From JAIEPW01 sp964406035 (lineage in GTDB: Bacteria > Acidobacteriota > Terriglobia > Bryobacterales > Bryobacteraceae): a stretch of 5,062 bases of DNA. Location of the stretch: assembly GCA_964406035.1 (NCBI GenBank), contig CAYOQB010000238.1, positions 1 to 5,062 on the forward strand. The letters are read 5' to 3'. The notes beneath the pieces are model-generated. The model did no database searches, was not told where the DNA came from, and saw only the letters and a list, made by a program, of their open reading frames with translations. A program made the translations under genes and the position numbers. Positions 1-5,062 of the stretch are shown in pieces; position 1 is the first letter of the stretch; every line of letters begins with the position of its first letter.

Positions 1-254
1 TCCGGAAGCTCGAACAGCGTCGAAATGTCCATCGACCCATGACGCCGGTGCCGCTCCCACAGTTTTTCGGTCTCGAAGTGCTTGCCGTGATCGGTTTCCT
101 TCTCCTCCCCGCTCAGCCACTCCTCCACGAAGTAGCGTTCCGGGCGATCGCGCTGCAGCGCGGATTGCAGCGGCGGCGGGGCGGCCTTGGCGAACTTCCT
201 GTCGATCTTGGCGATCCGTTTGCGCAGGTCGGCAAGCTGTTGCTGGAGATCCAT
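1..254 (-). CDS. YprB-like RNase H-fold protein, N-terminal part (gene runs off the left edge)
   Basis: Reading leftward from ATG at 254, 84 codons stay open to the window edge. The first ~22 residues are a charged amphipathic helix (DLQQQLADLRKRIAKIDRKF) that could form a coiled coil. After a proline-rich linker come GKHFETEKLWERHRRHGSMD and ISTLFELP. The family resemblance, recalled and not searched, is to bacterial proteins with a YprB-type ribonuclease H-like domain, where a 'HFxTExxxxRHRRHGSxDI' stretch precedes the nuclease domain. That domain, with its acidic catalytic residues, would lie outside the window, so activity cannot be judged. The start is 33 bases after the amidohydrolase stop, in the same frame and strand, so it may be the third gene of that operon. 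A GGAGGG at 274-269 lies 14 bases before the ATG, which is rather far for a ribosome site. A TACAAT at 284-279 could be an internal -10 box. The coding call is firm; the family name is moderate. Confidence 0.6.
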   Translation of the reverse strand, partial: MDLQQQLADLRKRIAKIDRKFAKAAPPPLQSALQRDRPERYFVEEWLSGEEKETDHGKHFETEKLWERHRRHGSMDISTLFELP

Positions 255-287
255 TCGCCCCTTGTTCGCCCTCCAGGATTGTATCAG

Positions 288-1961
288 CTAGCGGCCGAGC
301 TCATACACCAGCTTGCCCCCGATAATCGTGTGCGTCACCTTCGCCGACGGAATCTCATCCTCAGCCACCTTCAGGATGTCCTTCGACAGCACCACGATAT
401 CCGCCAGCTTCCCAGGCTCCAGCGAGCCCTTCTGCTTCTCCTCGAACGCGGCGTACGCCCCGTGGATCGTGTACGACTTCAGCGCCTCCATCCGGCTCAT
501 CCGCTCCGAGCCGTAGAACACCGATCCGTCCTTCAGCTTGCGGCTGACCGTCGCGTAAAAGCTGGCGATCGGATCCACATCCTCCACGGGGGCATCGCTG
601 CCGTTGGTCACCACCGCGCCCGACTTCATCAGCTTCTGCCACACGTAGGCGCCTTCCTCGGCTCGCTTGGATCCCAAGCGCGCCAGAACGTAGGGCGCAT
701 CCGACGTGCAATGGATGCCCTGCATGCTGGCGATCACGCCCAGCCTGCCGAAGCGTGGAATATCCGCGGGATGCAGGTGCTGCGCGTGCTCCACGCGCCA
801 GCGAGCGTCCTTCTTGCCGGCCAGCGCCTTCTCCATGATGTCCAGCGTCTCCCGATTCGCGCGGTCGCCGATGGCGTGCACACACAACTGATAGCCGTGC
901 AGCACTGCCAGCCGCGCCGACTCGCGGATAGTTTCGAGCGGCGTCGTGTTCAGTCCCGTGCTCGTCTTCAAATCCTCGTAGGGCGCCAGCAGCCATGCCC
1001 CGCGCGGTCCCAGCGCCCCGTCGATCGAGTGCTTGATCCCCCGCACCGTCACCTGCTTGTCCACGCCGCGATACTTCGCCAGGTTGCGGCGCTGCAGCTC
1101 CAGCGAGTCCCGCACCATCACCCACAACCGGACATTCAGCTTGCCCTGCGCTGCCGCCTTGCGAAAGAAATCGATAGTCGCGAACGGCGACCCCGCATCC
1201 TGAAAGCTGGTGATCCCCTTCGATGTCACTTCCCGGTCGGCAAGCCCCAGCATCTTCCACTGTTCTTCTTCCAGTTGCTGCGGCGTCATCGACTCACGCG
1301 ATTTCCGCATCGCCCGTTGCAGCAGACCGGACGCGGTCTCCCGGAACGCGCCGATGGGACGCCCCTGTGCGTCCTTCAGAATCTCCCCGCCCGGCGGATT
1401 CGCCGTGGCCGCGTTCACGTCCGCCATTTCCATCGCCTTCTGGTTCGCGAAGCTCGCGTGACCGCTGGCGTGCGTCAGCAGGACCGGGTTGTTCGGCGAT
1501 GCCGCGCTCAGCTTGTCGTGCGTCGGGAAGCCCTCCACGTTGGGCTGCGGCGTCTTGTCCCATTTCTCCTGATGCCACCCCCGGCCCAGGATCCACTCCC
1601 CCGGCTTCGCCTTGCGGGCGGCGTCGCCCACCATCGCGACAATCTCGTCCCAGCTCTTCGTCTTCATCAGGTTCAGGTTCACCATCGATTGCCCGATCCC
1701 CATGAAGTGCCCGTGACCCTCGATAAAGCCAGGGATCGCCAGCTTGCCGCCCAAATCGATCGTCTTCGTCGCCGGACCGACGTACTTCTGGATCTCGGCA
1801 TTCGTGCCGACAGCCAGAATCGTGTCTCCTTGTATCGCGATCGCCTGCGCCTCGGGCTTGGCGTCGTTCACGGTCACAATGCGGCCGTTGCGCAGCACCA
1901 AGGTGGCGGTCTGCGCCGCCAGTGTGGAGGCGATCAACAGGCTCAGGGTCAGGAGTCTCAT
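288..1961 (-). CDS. Exported metal-dependent amidohydrolase (Amidohydro_3 / YtcJ-like)
   Basis: A 557-residue hydrolase of the amidohydrolase superfamily, Amidohydro_3 branch (YtcJ, NfdA-like), which hydrolyses C-N bonds in varied amides; the substrate is unknown. Residues 1-17 look like a Sec signal peptide (Arg, hydrophobic core LLTLSLLIASTLA, AxA-type site at TLAA-Q) without a lipobox cysteine, so a periplasmic or secreted location is likely. Family marks in order: LVLRNGRIVTVN (21-32); metal motif H83-G-H85 in PGFIEGHGHF, where many relatives have HxH with a different middle residue; HASGHAS (164-170); K310 in IKHSIDGALG, the usual lysine-ligand position; H362 in VHAIGDRA; H392 in VEHAQ; D456 in NGSDAPVED; and the closing SLEPGKLADIVVL. 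All expected ligands are present and the length is normal. The start at 1961 begins the signal peptide, has AAGGA eight bases upstream and overlaps the reductase stop as ATGA. The same frame stays open to 2423, but that extension lies antiparallel-free inside the reductase gene in another frame and is not translated. Co-expression with the reductase is likely. Confidence 0.93.
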   Translation of the reverse strand: MRLLTLSLLIASTLAAQTATLVLRNGRIVTVNDAKPEAQAIAIQGDTILAVGTNAEIQKYVGPATKTIDLGGKLAIPGFIEGHGHFMGIGQSMVNLNLMKTKSWDEIVAMVGDAARKAKPGEWILGRGWHQEKWDKTPQPNVEGFPTHDKLSAASPNNPVLLTHASGHASFANQKAMEMADVNAATANPPGGEILKDAQGRPIGAFRETASGLLQRAMRKSRESMTPQQLEEEQWKMLGLADREVTSKGITSFQDAGSPFATIDFFRKAAAQGKLNVRLWVMVRDSLELQRRNLAKYRGVDKQVTVRGIKHSIDGALGPRGAWLLAPYEDLKTSTGLNTTPLETIRESARLAVLHGYQLCVHAIGDRANRETLDIMEKALAGKKDARWRVEHAQHLHPADIPRFGRLGVIASMQGIHCTSDAPYVLARLGSKRAEEGAYVWQKLMKSGAVVTNGSDAPVEDVDPIASFYATVSRKLKDGSVFYGSERMSRMEALKSYTIHGAYAAFEEKQKGSLEPGKLADIVVLSKDILKVAEDEIPSAKVTHTIIGGKLVYELGR

Positions 1962-2896
1962 ATCTGCTTTCCTTTTCCGGCGGCGGCGGCTCGGCGATAC
2001 GCCAGGTCCGCGGACGCAATGTCCTCCACCGCCAAACCAAGTGACTTGAATATCGTAATCTGCGCGGGCGACGTGCGTCCTCCGGTTCGCCCCGCCGCCA
2101 AATCGCCCAACTCCGCCTGAATGTGCCCAGCGCCCGCCGCGATCACATCCCCGGACTCCCGCTCCGCCGCCGCCCGTGAGTCGACATACAGCAGCCCGCG
2201 CCGCACCAGCGCGGGGTCCATCTCCTGCTCCGTGGGGCGGCATGCGCCCACCGAGATCACGTGCGCGCCCTCCTTCACCCACCCGTCCTCGATTACCGGT
2301 GTCCGCGACGACGTCACCAGCGCCACGACATCCGCGCCGCGGACAGCCTCCTCCGCGGAATCCACCGCGCGAGCGCCTGCCTCCGCCGCGAACCGGGCGC
2401 GCGACTCCGGGTTCGGACTCCACACCCGCACATCCTCAAAACCGAACACCTCTCGCAGTGCTTCCGCATGGCTGCGCGCCTGCACGCCCGACCCCAGAAT
2501 CGCTAGCGTCTTCGAGTCGCCGCGCGCCAGCAGCCGCGCCGATACCGCCGACACTGCCGCGGTTCGTGCCTCCGTGATGTAGCGCCCGTCCACCAGCGCT
2601 CGCAGCGCGCCTGTCTCGGGGTCGAGTAAAACGATGGTGGCCAGATGCGACGGCAATTGCTTCGCGAGATTCGCGGGGTACACCGTCACCAGCTTCGCGC
2701 CCATCGCGGGCAGTGACGGGAGGTACGCCGGCATCACTCCGAAGAAGTTCCGCTCCGCCCCGACGCCGAGCACGGTGCGCACCGGCTGTTCCACCTTGCC
2801 TTGTGAAAAATCCGCCAGCGTGGTTTCCATCAGCGCGATCAGATCGCGCATGGATACCAGTTCGCGCACATCGGATTCGCTCAGCAGCAGGGGCAT
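1958..2896 (-). CDS. Ornithine cyclodeaminase/mu-crystallin-family reductase, candidate delta1-pyrroline-2-carboxylate reductase
   Basis: A 312-residue cytoplasmic NAD(P)-dependent enzyme of full family length. R40 and K68 sit where the family binds the substrate carboxylate. The hallmark YITEARTAAVSAVSA (106-120) is followed by a Rossmann dinucleotide motif, ILGSGVQA (133-140). Next comes VGACRPTEQEMD (216-227), which resembles the 'GA-RPD-RELD' of ketimine reductases, with D227 at the usual catalytic aspartate. The family closing motif is TIFKSLGLAVEDIASA (281-296). The family includes ornithine cyclodeaminase, alanine dehydrogenase, ketimine reductase and Pyr2C reductase, and sequence alone does not separate these. 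The Pyr2C assignment is inferred from the hydroxyproline dehydratase gene on the same strand 1.2 kb upstream; Pyr2C is that enzyme's product and reduction would give L-proline. The ATG at 2896 gives the normal N-terminus (PLLLSESDVRELV). It has no Shine-Dalgarno sequence, and a TACAAT box lies six bases upstream, so the mRNA may be leaderless. Its stop overlaps the amidohydrolase start by four bases. Confidence 0.93.
   Translation of the reverse strand: MPLLLSESDVRELVSMRDLIALMETTLADFSQGKVEQPVRTVLGVGAERNFFGVMPAYLPSLPAMGAKLVTVYPANLAKQLPSHLATIVLLDPETGALRALVDGRYITEARTAAVSAVSARLLARGDSKTLAILGSGVQARSHAEALREVFGFEDVRVWSPNPESRARFAAEAGARAVDSAEEAVRGADVVALVTSSRTPVIEDGWVKEGAHVISVGACRPTEQEMDPALVRRGLLYVDSRAAAERESGDVIAAGAGHIQAELGDLAAGRTGGRTSPAQITIFKSLGLAVEDIASADLAYRRAAAAGKGKQI
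1970..1974 (-). promoter_or_regulatory. Ribosome binding site of the amidohydrolase
   Basis: AAGGA on the minus strand, eight bases before the ATG at 1961 and inside the last codons of the reductase gene. It decides the amidohydrolase start in favour of the signal-peptide methionine over the longer open frame. With the ATGA overlap it implies translation coupled to the reductase. Confidence 0.65.
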
Positions 2897-2902
2897 CGAG
2901 CG

Positions 2903-2908
2903 ATTGTA
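2903..2908 (-). promoter_or_regulatory. Candidate -10 box of the reductase-amidohydrolase operon
   Basis: TACAAT on the minus strand matches TATAAT at five of six positions. Only six bases separate it from the reductase ATG, so transcription would start at or next to the A of the start codon. No convincing -35 hexamer is visible 16-18 bases upstream (CCCCGC lies there), so an activator or an extended element would probably be needed. The absence of a Shine-Dalgarno sequence agrees with a leaderless transcript. The call rests on position and sequence only. Confidence 0.4.
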
Positions 2909-2941
2909 ACGGCACGGTAGGTCAGGCGGGGAAAGATCGAG

Positions 2942-2957
2942 TTGTCACGTGTGACAA
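2942..2957. promoter_or_regulatory. Perfect inverted repeat TTGTCAC-GT-GTGACAA, probable operator
   Basis: Two 7-base arms are exact reverse complements around a GT centre. The dyad extends with AG/CT pairing if one A on the right side is bulged. It lies in the only real intergenic space of the window, between the divergent reductase (start 2896) and HTH gene (start 3022). The right arm contains GTGACA, the best -35 for the HTH gene, so a bound protein would block that promoter. The centre lies about 53 bases upstream of the proposed reductase transcription start, a usual position for an activator. The dyad shape suits a dimeric HTH regulator. The HTH protein encoded next door is one candidate; a CRP/FNR-, GntR- or TetR-type protein elsewhere is another. 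Confidence 0.6.
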
Positions 2958-2979
2958 ACTGGGGCGACGTTGCGATATC
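2951..2979 (+). promoter_or_regulatory. Candidate promoter of the HTH gene
   Basis: GTGACA (2951-2956) matches the -35 consensus TTGACA at five of six positions. Seventeen bases further on, GATATC (2974-2979) is a weak -10, matching three of six. The expected start near 2986 would give a leader of about 36 bases containing the ribosome site. The -35 overlaps the right arm of the inverted repeat. Confidence 0.35.
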
Positions 2980-3005
2980 AGAACGCCCAGGGAGAGATAG
3001 GCTTA

Positions 3006-3012
3006 AGGGAGG
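3006..3012 (+). promoter_or_regulatory. Ribosome binding site of the HTH gene
   Basis: AGGGAGG, nine bases before ATG at 3022. It is the strongest Shine-Dalgarno sequence in the window and fixes the start of the small HTH protein. The minus-strand reductase and vapB lack such a site. Confidence 0.75.
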
Positions 3013-3021
3013 TTCTGCAGT

Positions 3022-3366
3022 ATGAAAAGAGAACAACTCGAAATCGTGCGCGGTAGTGGCAACGTCTTCCGTGACCTCGGACGCGAGAACGCTGACGCGG
3101 AACAATTCAAAGCCATTTTGGCGGCCGAAATTCTCAAGGTACTCGAGAAGGAGAGGCTCACCTTAGGTGCGGCGAATGTCCGCACAGGCATCGCAATGGC
3201 CGATTTCTCCAGAATCCGCAACGCGGACCTCCGACGATTCACCGTCGATCGTCTGATGAGGATACTGAACCGGCTGGGATCCCGCGTCGACGTGCAAGTC
3301 CGTGTGCGCCGCTTACCGCGCGAGGGTCCATCGCCTCCCGTCGCCAGGACGAGAGTGTCCCGATAG
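3022..3366 (+). CDS. Xre/HigA-like helix-turn-helix protein, orphan antitoxin type
   Basis: A 114-residue protein that looks like the small HTH family (Pfam HTH_37 type) often annotated as Xre-family transcriptional regulator or antitoxin. The N-terminus has the family's typical IVRGSGNVFRDLG (8-20) and NADAEQFKAILAAEIL (23-38). The HTH spans about 34-88, with GIAMADFSRIRNADLRRF (56-73) as the probable recognition region and MRILNRLGSRVDV as the final helix and strand. The basic tail after ~97 (RLPREGPSPP...) is poorly conserved in style. In many genomes such a gene follows a RelE/HigB-like toxin. Here the upstream space is 125 bases long and empty of any toxin frame, and the downstream gene is convergent, so it is an orphan. 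It may have become a regulator, possibly acting at the 2942-2957 dyad. Its stop is two bases from the vapC stop. Base composition is lower in GC than the flanking metabolic genes (30 of 60 at 3001-3060). Confidence 0.88.
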   Translation: MKREQLEIVRGSGNVFRDLGRENADAEQFKAILAAEILKVLEKERLTLGAANVRTGIAMADFSRIRNADLRRFTVDRLMRILNRLGSRVDVQVRVRRLPREGPSPPVARTRVSR

Positions 3367-3368
3367 GT

Positions 3369-3797
3369 TTATTTCGGCCGCTCGGAAGGCACCATGCGGA
3401 ATCTCCGATTGCCCTCTATCCGGTAGGTCTCGAAGTCCGCGTGATCCACAGTGAAGATCGTCGTCAACCGCTCCCGCTTCGCCAGGTAAACCAGTGACGC
3501 ATCGGCAAGATCCATCGGACGATCCCAATACCGCGACATCAGTGCACGCACCTCATGTAGCTCGGAGTGCTCAATACTCGCCACCAGAATCGCGCCGGAT
3601 TGCAGAAAGCCCCAAGTCTTCTCCATGGCGTGGCGGCTGTCGCCGGTCAGGTGGAACAACTCGGTCAGTACCGCCTCCGATGTGAGTAAGGGCAGGCGTA
3701 GGTGCTCAAAGGCCCGCGTGCAGACCTGATGCCATCGGTCTCCGTCGTCCAACAGTGCGAGAATCGCACCCGTGTCGGCTAGCCCGCTAGCTTTCAC
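3369..3797 (-). CDS. vapC: VapC-like PIN-domain ribonuclease toxin
   Basis: A 142-residue single-domain PIN protein, the usual length for a VapC toxin, which cleaves RNA (often tRNA or rRNA) with Mg2+ held by a cluster of acidic residues. The expected residues are visible: D8 in GLADTGAILALLD, E46 in EAVLTELFHL, D96 and D99 in MDLADASLVYLAKR, and D118 in FTVDHADFETYR. Nothing looks disrupted, so the toxin is probably active. The target cannot be read from the sequence. The start is GTG at 3797, inside the end of the antitoxin gene (11-base overlap). No clear Shine-Dalgarno sequence precedes it, which implies translation by coupling to vapB and keeps toxin production tied to antitoxin. The stop lies two bases from the stop of the convergent HTH gene, leaving no room for a terminator, so vapC transcripts probably run antisense into that gene. 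Confidence 0.9.
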   Translation of the reverse strand: MKASGLADTGAILALLDDGDRWHQVCTRAFEHLRLPLLTSEAVLTELFHLTGDSRHAMEKTWGFLQSGAILVASIEHSELHEVRALMSRYWDRPMDLADASLVYLAKRERLTTIFTVDHADFETYRIEGNRRFRMVPSERPK

Positions 3798-4068
3798 GGC
3801 GTTGCGTCAGACGCTTGCGCACAAGATGCCGCACATTCGTGGATCGGTTCGGGTCATTGCCTCGGATACTGCCGATGAAACGGGCAGCGGATTCATGGAG
3901 TCTTCGCTGCTCGTCCGTATCGCCTTGAGGCTCCCCTGCGCCCTGAAGCCACTCCCGGACCGCCATGTCGAGAACCGCGGATATCGACAGATTTCGGCTG
4001 CGGGCTTCCCGCTCCAACTCCTCCTTCAGGCTCTCGGAAAGCCGCCAACTGTAAACCGCGGTCTTCAT
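3787..4068 (-). CDS. vapB: Ribbon-helix-helix (CopG/Arc-like) antitoxin of the VapC partner
   Basis: A 93-residue antitoxin. Residues 3-10 (TAVYSWRL) form the DNA-binding ribbon strand, followed by helices SLKEELEREARSRN (13-26) and SISAVLDMAVREWLQ (28-42), the normal ribbon-helix-helix layout. The C-terminal part (about 55-93), with SAARFIGSIRGNDPNRS and a basic end, is the segment expected to bind and inhibit the PIN toxin; similar tails occur in RHH antitoxins paired with PIN proteins. The antitoxin comes first and overlaps the toxin start by 11 bases, the standard arrangement. The ATG at 4068 is 25 bases after the dehydratase stop with no Shine-Dalgarno sequence. The gene could be read from the dehydratase transcript or from its own promoter (TACACT at 4081-4076), which would make the message nearly leaderless. 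The RHH domain should bind its own upstream DNA and repress the pair. Confidence 0.88.
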   Translation of the reverse strand: MKTAVYSWRLSESLKEELEREARSRNLSISAVLDMAVREWLQGAGEPQGDTDEQRRLHESAARFIGSIRGNDPNRSTNVRHLVRKRLTQRRES

Positions 4069-4069
4069 G

Positions 4070-4086
4070 CACTACAGTGTAATACA
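4070..4086 (-). promoter_or_regulatory. vapB promoter/operator: TGTA-N6-TGTA repeat and CACT-GT-AGTG dyad
   Basis: On the minus strand TGTA occurs at 4086-4083 and again at 4076-4073, ten bases apart, about one helical turn. CACTGTAGTG (4079-4070) is a 4-2-4 dyad. TACACT (4081-4076) is a possible -10 (four of six) seven bases from the ATG; I see no good -35. Ribbon-helix-helix antitoxins bind short repeated half-sites over their own promoters, so this is the natural autoregulation site. The motifs are short and could arise by chance. Confidence 0.4.
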
Positions 4087-4093
4087 ACCGCAC

Positions 4094-5062
4094 TCACGCC
4101 AGCAGGAACCCCTCCCCAACCGGATCCTCCGGATCCACCTGAAACTCCGCCCGCCCCGTCACCCACGCCCGGCCTTCCACGGATGGAACCACCGCCGCGA
4201 ACTCTCCAGCCTTGGTCTCTTCCAAAACCCTGCCGGTGAACCGCAAGCCCAGAATGCCCTCGACCACGAACGGCTCCCCGATCCGCAGCCGACCGCGCGC
4301 GTGCTCGATCGCCACTCTGCCGCTCACACCGGTCCCCGTGGGCGAGCGGTCCACCTGCCCGTCCGCGAACACGCACACGTTCCGCAGATGCACTCCGGGC
4401 GAGAAAGCCGGTGAGGACAAAATCACCCCGTACAGATACCCGAGCCCCGCGTCCTCAGGATGCGGAAACGTCCGGGCGCTCATCAGCGCGCGCTTGATCT
4501 TCATTCCGGCCTCGATCACCGCCCGGTAATCCTGGCGCCGCAGCCCGACTCCCGCGTGCTCCGCGTCGACATACGCGTAATAAGCGCCGCCGAACGCCAG
4601 CTCGTAAGGCACGCGCCCGATCCCCGGGACATCGATTTCCGCGGCCTCCTGCAGAAAGGAGGCGACATTCCGAAACGCCACCGCCCGCACCCGGCCCAAT
4701 TCGAACCGCGCTGTCGCCACCACCCGCCCGGCTGGAGTATCGATCTTGTACTCCTCCTTCGGCTGCAATAGCTGGTTCTCCAGCATGGCCGTCACCAGGG
4801 CAATGATCCCGTGCCCGCACATGGTGGAGAAACCTTCGTTGTGCAGAAAAAGTACGCCGAGGTCCCCGTCCGGAGTCGCGGGCCGCATCGGGATCGCTCC
4901 GTACATGTCGGAGTGCCCTCGCGGCTCCAGCATCAGCGCCGTCCGCAGGTGATCCTGATGCTGCTTGGCGAACGCTCGGCGCTCCAGCATCGTTTCCCCT
5001 TCCACTTCGGGCCAGCCCTCGACGATGATCCGCAGCGGTTCGCCCGCGCAGTGCGACTCGAT
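4094..5062 (-). CDS. Proline-racemase-superfamily enzyme, probable trans-3-hydroxy-L-proline dehydratase (5' end outside window)
   Basis: An open frame of 322 residues runs from the right edge to TGA at 4094. It begins IESHCAGEPLRIIVEG, the typical N-terminal motif of the family, so only about the first ten residues are missing. GTG at 5005 is internal and not the start. Family marks: MLEPRGHSDMYGAI, then the first catalytic cysteine in STMCGHGIIAL (visible residue 82), PAGRV, GGAYYAYVD, SPAFSPGVHLRNV and DRSPTGTGVSGR. The last motif reads SPCGTG in proline racemase and 4-hydroxyproline epimerase. The Thr here (visible residue 242, codon ACG at 4339-4337) replaces the second catalytic Cys and is the known signature of trans-3-hydroxy-L-proline dehydratases, including human L3HYPDH. 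Expected reaction in the cytoplasm: trans-3-hydroxy-L-proline loses water to give delta1-pyrroline-2-carboxylate. The reductase at 1958-2896 could then make L-proline. The Azospirillum counterparts are, as I recall, LhpH and LhpI. vapB follows 25 bases downstream. Confidence 0.92.
   Translation of the reverse strand: MESHCAGEPLRIIVEGWPEVEGETMLERRAFAKQHQDHLRTALMLEPRGHSDMYGAIPMRPATPDGDLGVLFLHNEGFSTMCGHGIIALVTAMLENQLLQPKEEYKIDTPAGRVVATARFELGRVRAVAFRNVASFLQEAAEIDVPGIGRVPYELAFGGAYYAYVDAEHAGVGLRRQDYRAVIEAGMKIKRALMSARTFPHPEDAGLGYLYGVILSSPAFSPGVHLRNVCVFADGQVDRSPTGTGVSGRVAIEHARGRLRIGEPFVVEGILGLRFTGRVLEETKAGEFAAVVPSVEGRAWVTGRAEFQVDPEDPVGEGFLLA

Noticed and set aside
39..2120. 693-codon open frame on the plus strand across the amidohydrolase
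   Set aside because: It is rich in Arg, Leu, His, Pro and Gln, with no domain-like pattern, and runs opposite two well-supported genes. Such frames are common in high-GC DNA.
1962..2423. N-terminal extension of the amidohydrolase (total 711 residues)
   Set aside because: The extension is Gly/Arg-rich and lies out of frame within the reductase gene. The signal peptide and ribosome site at 1961 mark the real start.
2121..2582. Plus-strand open frames inside the reductase gene
   Set aside because: Ser/Arg/Ala/Pro-rich shadow frames of a clear minus-strand enzyme, without a ribosome site or recognisable motif.
3003..3242. Minus-strand open frame opposite the HTH gene, considered as a missing toxin
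   Set aside because: The translation shows no RelE/HigB or other toxin motifs and mirrors the real plus-strand gene, which has a strong ribosome site.
2897..4093. Insertion-sequence ends or target-site duplication around the toxin-antitoxin block
   Set aside because: Reading both borders gave only a five-base TTGTA match in inverted orientation, which is chance level.
4121..4137. Near-tandem CCGGATCCT/CCGGATCCA repeat
   Set aside because: It encodes the conserved DPEDP-type C-terminus of the dehydratase and is explained by coding.
4094..5005. Start of the hydroxyproline dehydratase at GTG 5005
   Set aside because: The frame continues to the right edge and encodes the conserved SHCAGEPLRI motif upstream of that GTG, so the true start lies outside the window.

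Overview
The window is GC-rich, gene-dense bacterial DNA with seven coding regions and almost no non-coding sequence. The longest gap is 125 bases (2897-3021), so there is no gene-free stretch of 300 bases. The gene mix would fit Acidobacteriota (Bryobacter/Solibacter-like soil bacteria): a YprB-type RNase H-like protein, a secreted amidohydrolase, ornithine-cyclodeaminase-family and proline-racemase-family enzymes, and many toxin-antitoxin parts. This is an impression from protein style; the window has no phylogenetic marker.

Minus strand, right to left. (1) 4094-5062, cut by the window edge, is a proline-racemase-superfamily enzyme. Its second catalytic cysteine is replaced by threonine, the signature of trans-3-hydroxy-L-proline dehydratase. 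(2) 3787-4068 and 3369-3797 form a VapBC-type module (ribbon-helix-helix antitoxin and PIN toxin) whose reading frames overlap by 11 bases. (3) 1958-2896 is an ornithine cyclodeaminase/mu-crystallin-family reductase. (4) 288-1961 is an exported Amidohydro_3-type hydrolase, joined to the reductase by an ATGA overlap. (5) 1-254 is the N-terminal part of a probable YprB-like RNase H-fold protein. Only one gene is on the plus strand: 3022-3366, a small Xre/HigA-like helix-turn-helix protein with no toxin partner. It converges on vapC with two bases between the stop codons.

The dehydratase would convert trans-3-hydroxy-L-proline to delta1-pyrroline-2-carboxylate (Pyr2C), and enzymes of the reductase's family reduce Pyr2C to L-proline. 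Window genes 4094-5062 and 1958-2896 can therefore form a complete two-step route. They share a strand but are separated by a lower-GC block of about 1.2 kb made of vapBC and the lone HTH gene. This suggests an older dehydratase-reductase-amidohydrolase operon interrupted by a toxin-antitoxin cassette.

The divergent intergenic region 2897-3021 carries a perfect 7-2-7 inverted repeat. It overlaps the -35 of a candidate HTH-gene promoter and lies upstream of a TACAAT box placed so that the reductase mRNA may be leaderless. I see no tRNA, rRNA, CRISPR array, insertion sequence or convincing intrinsic terminator.
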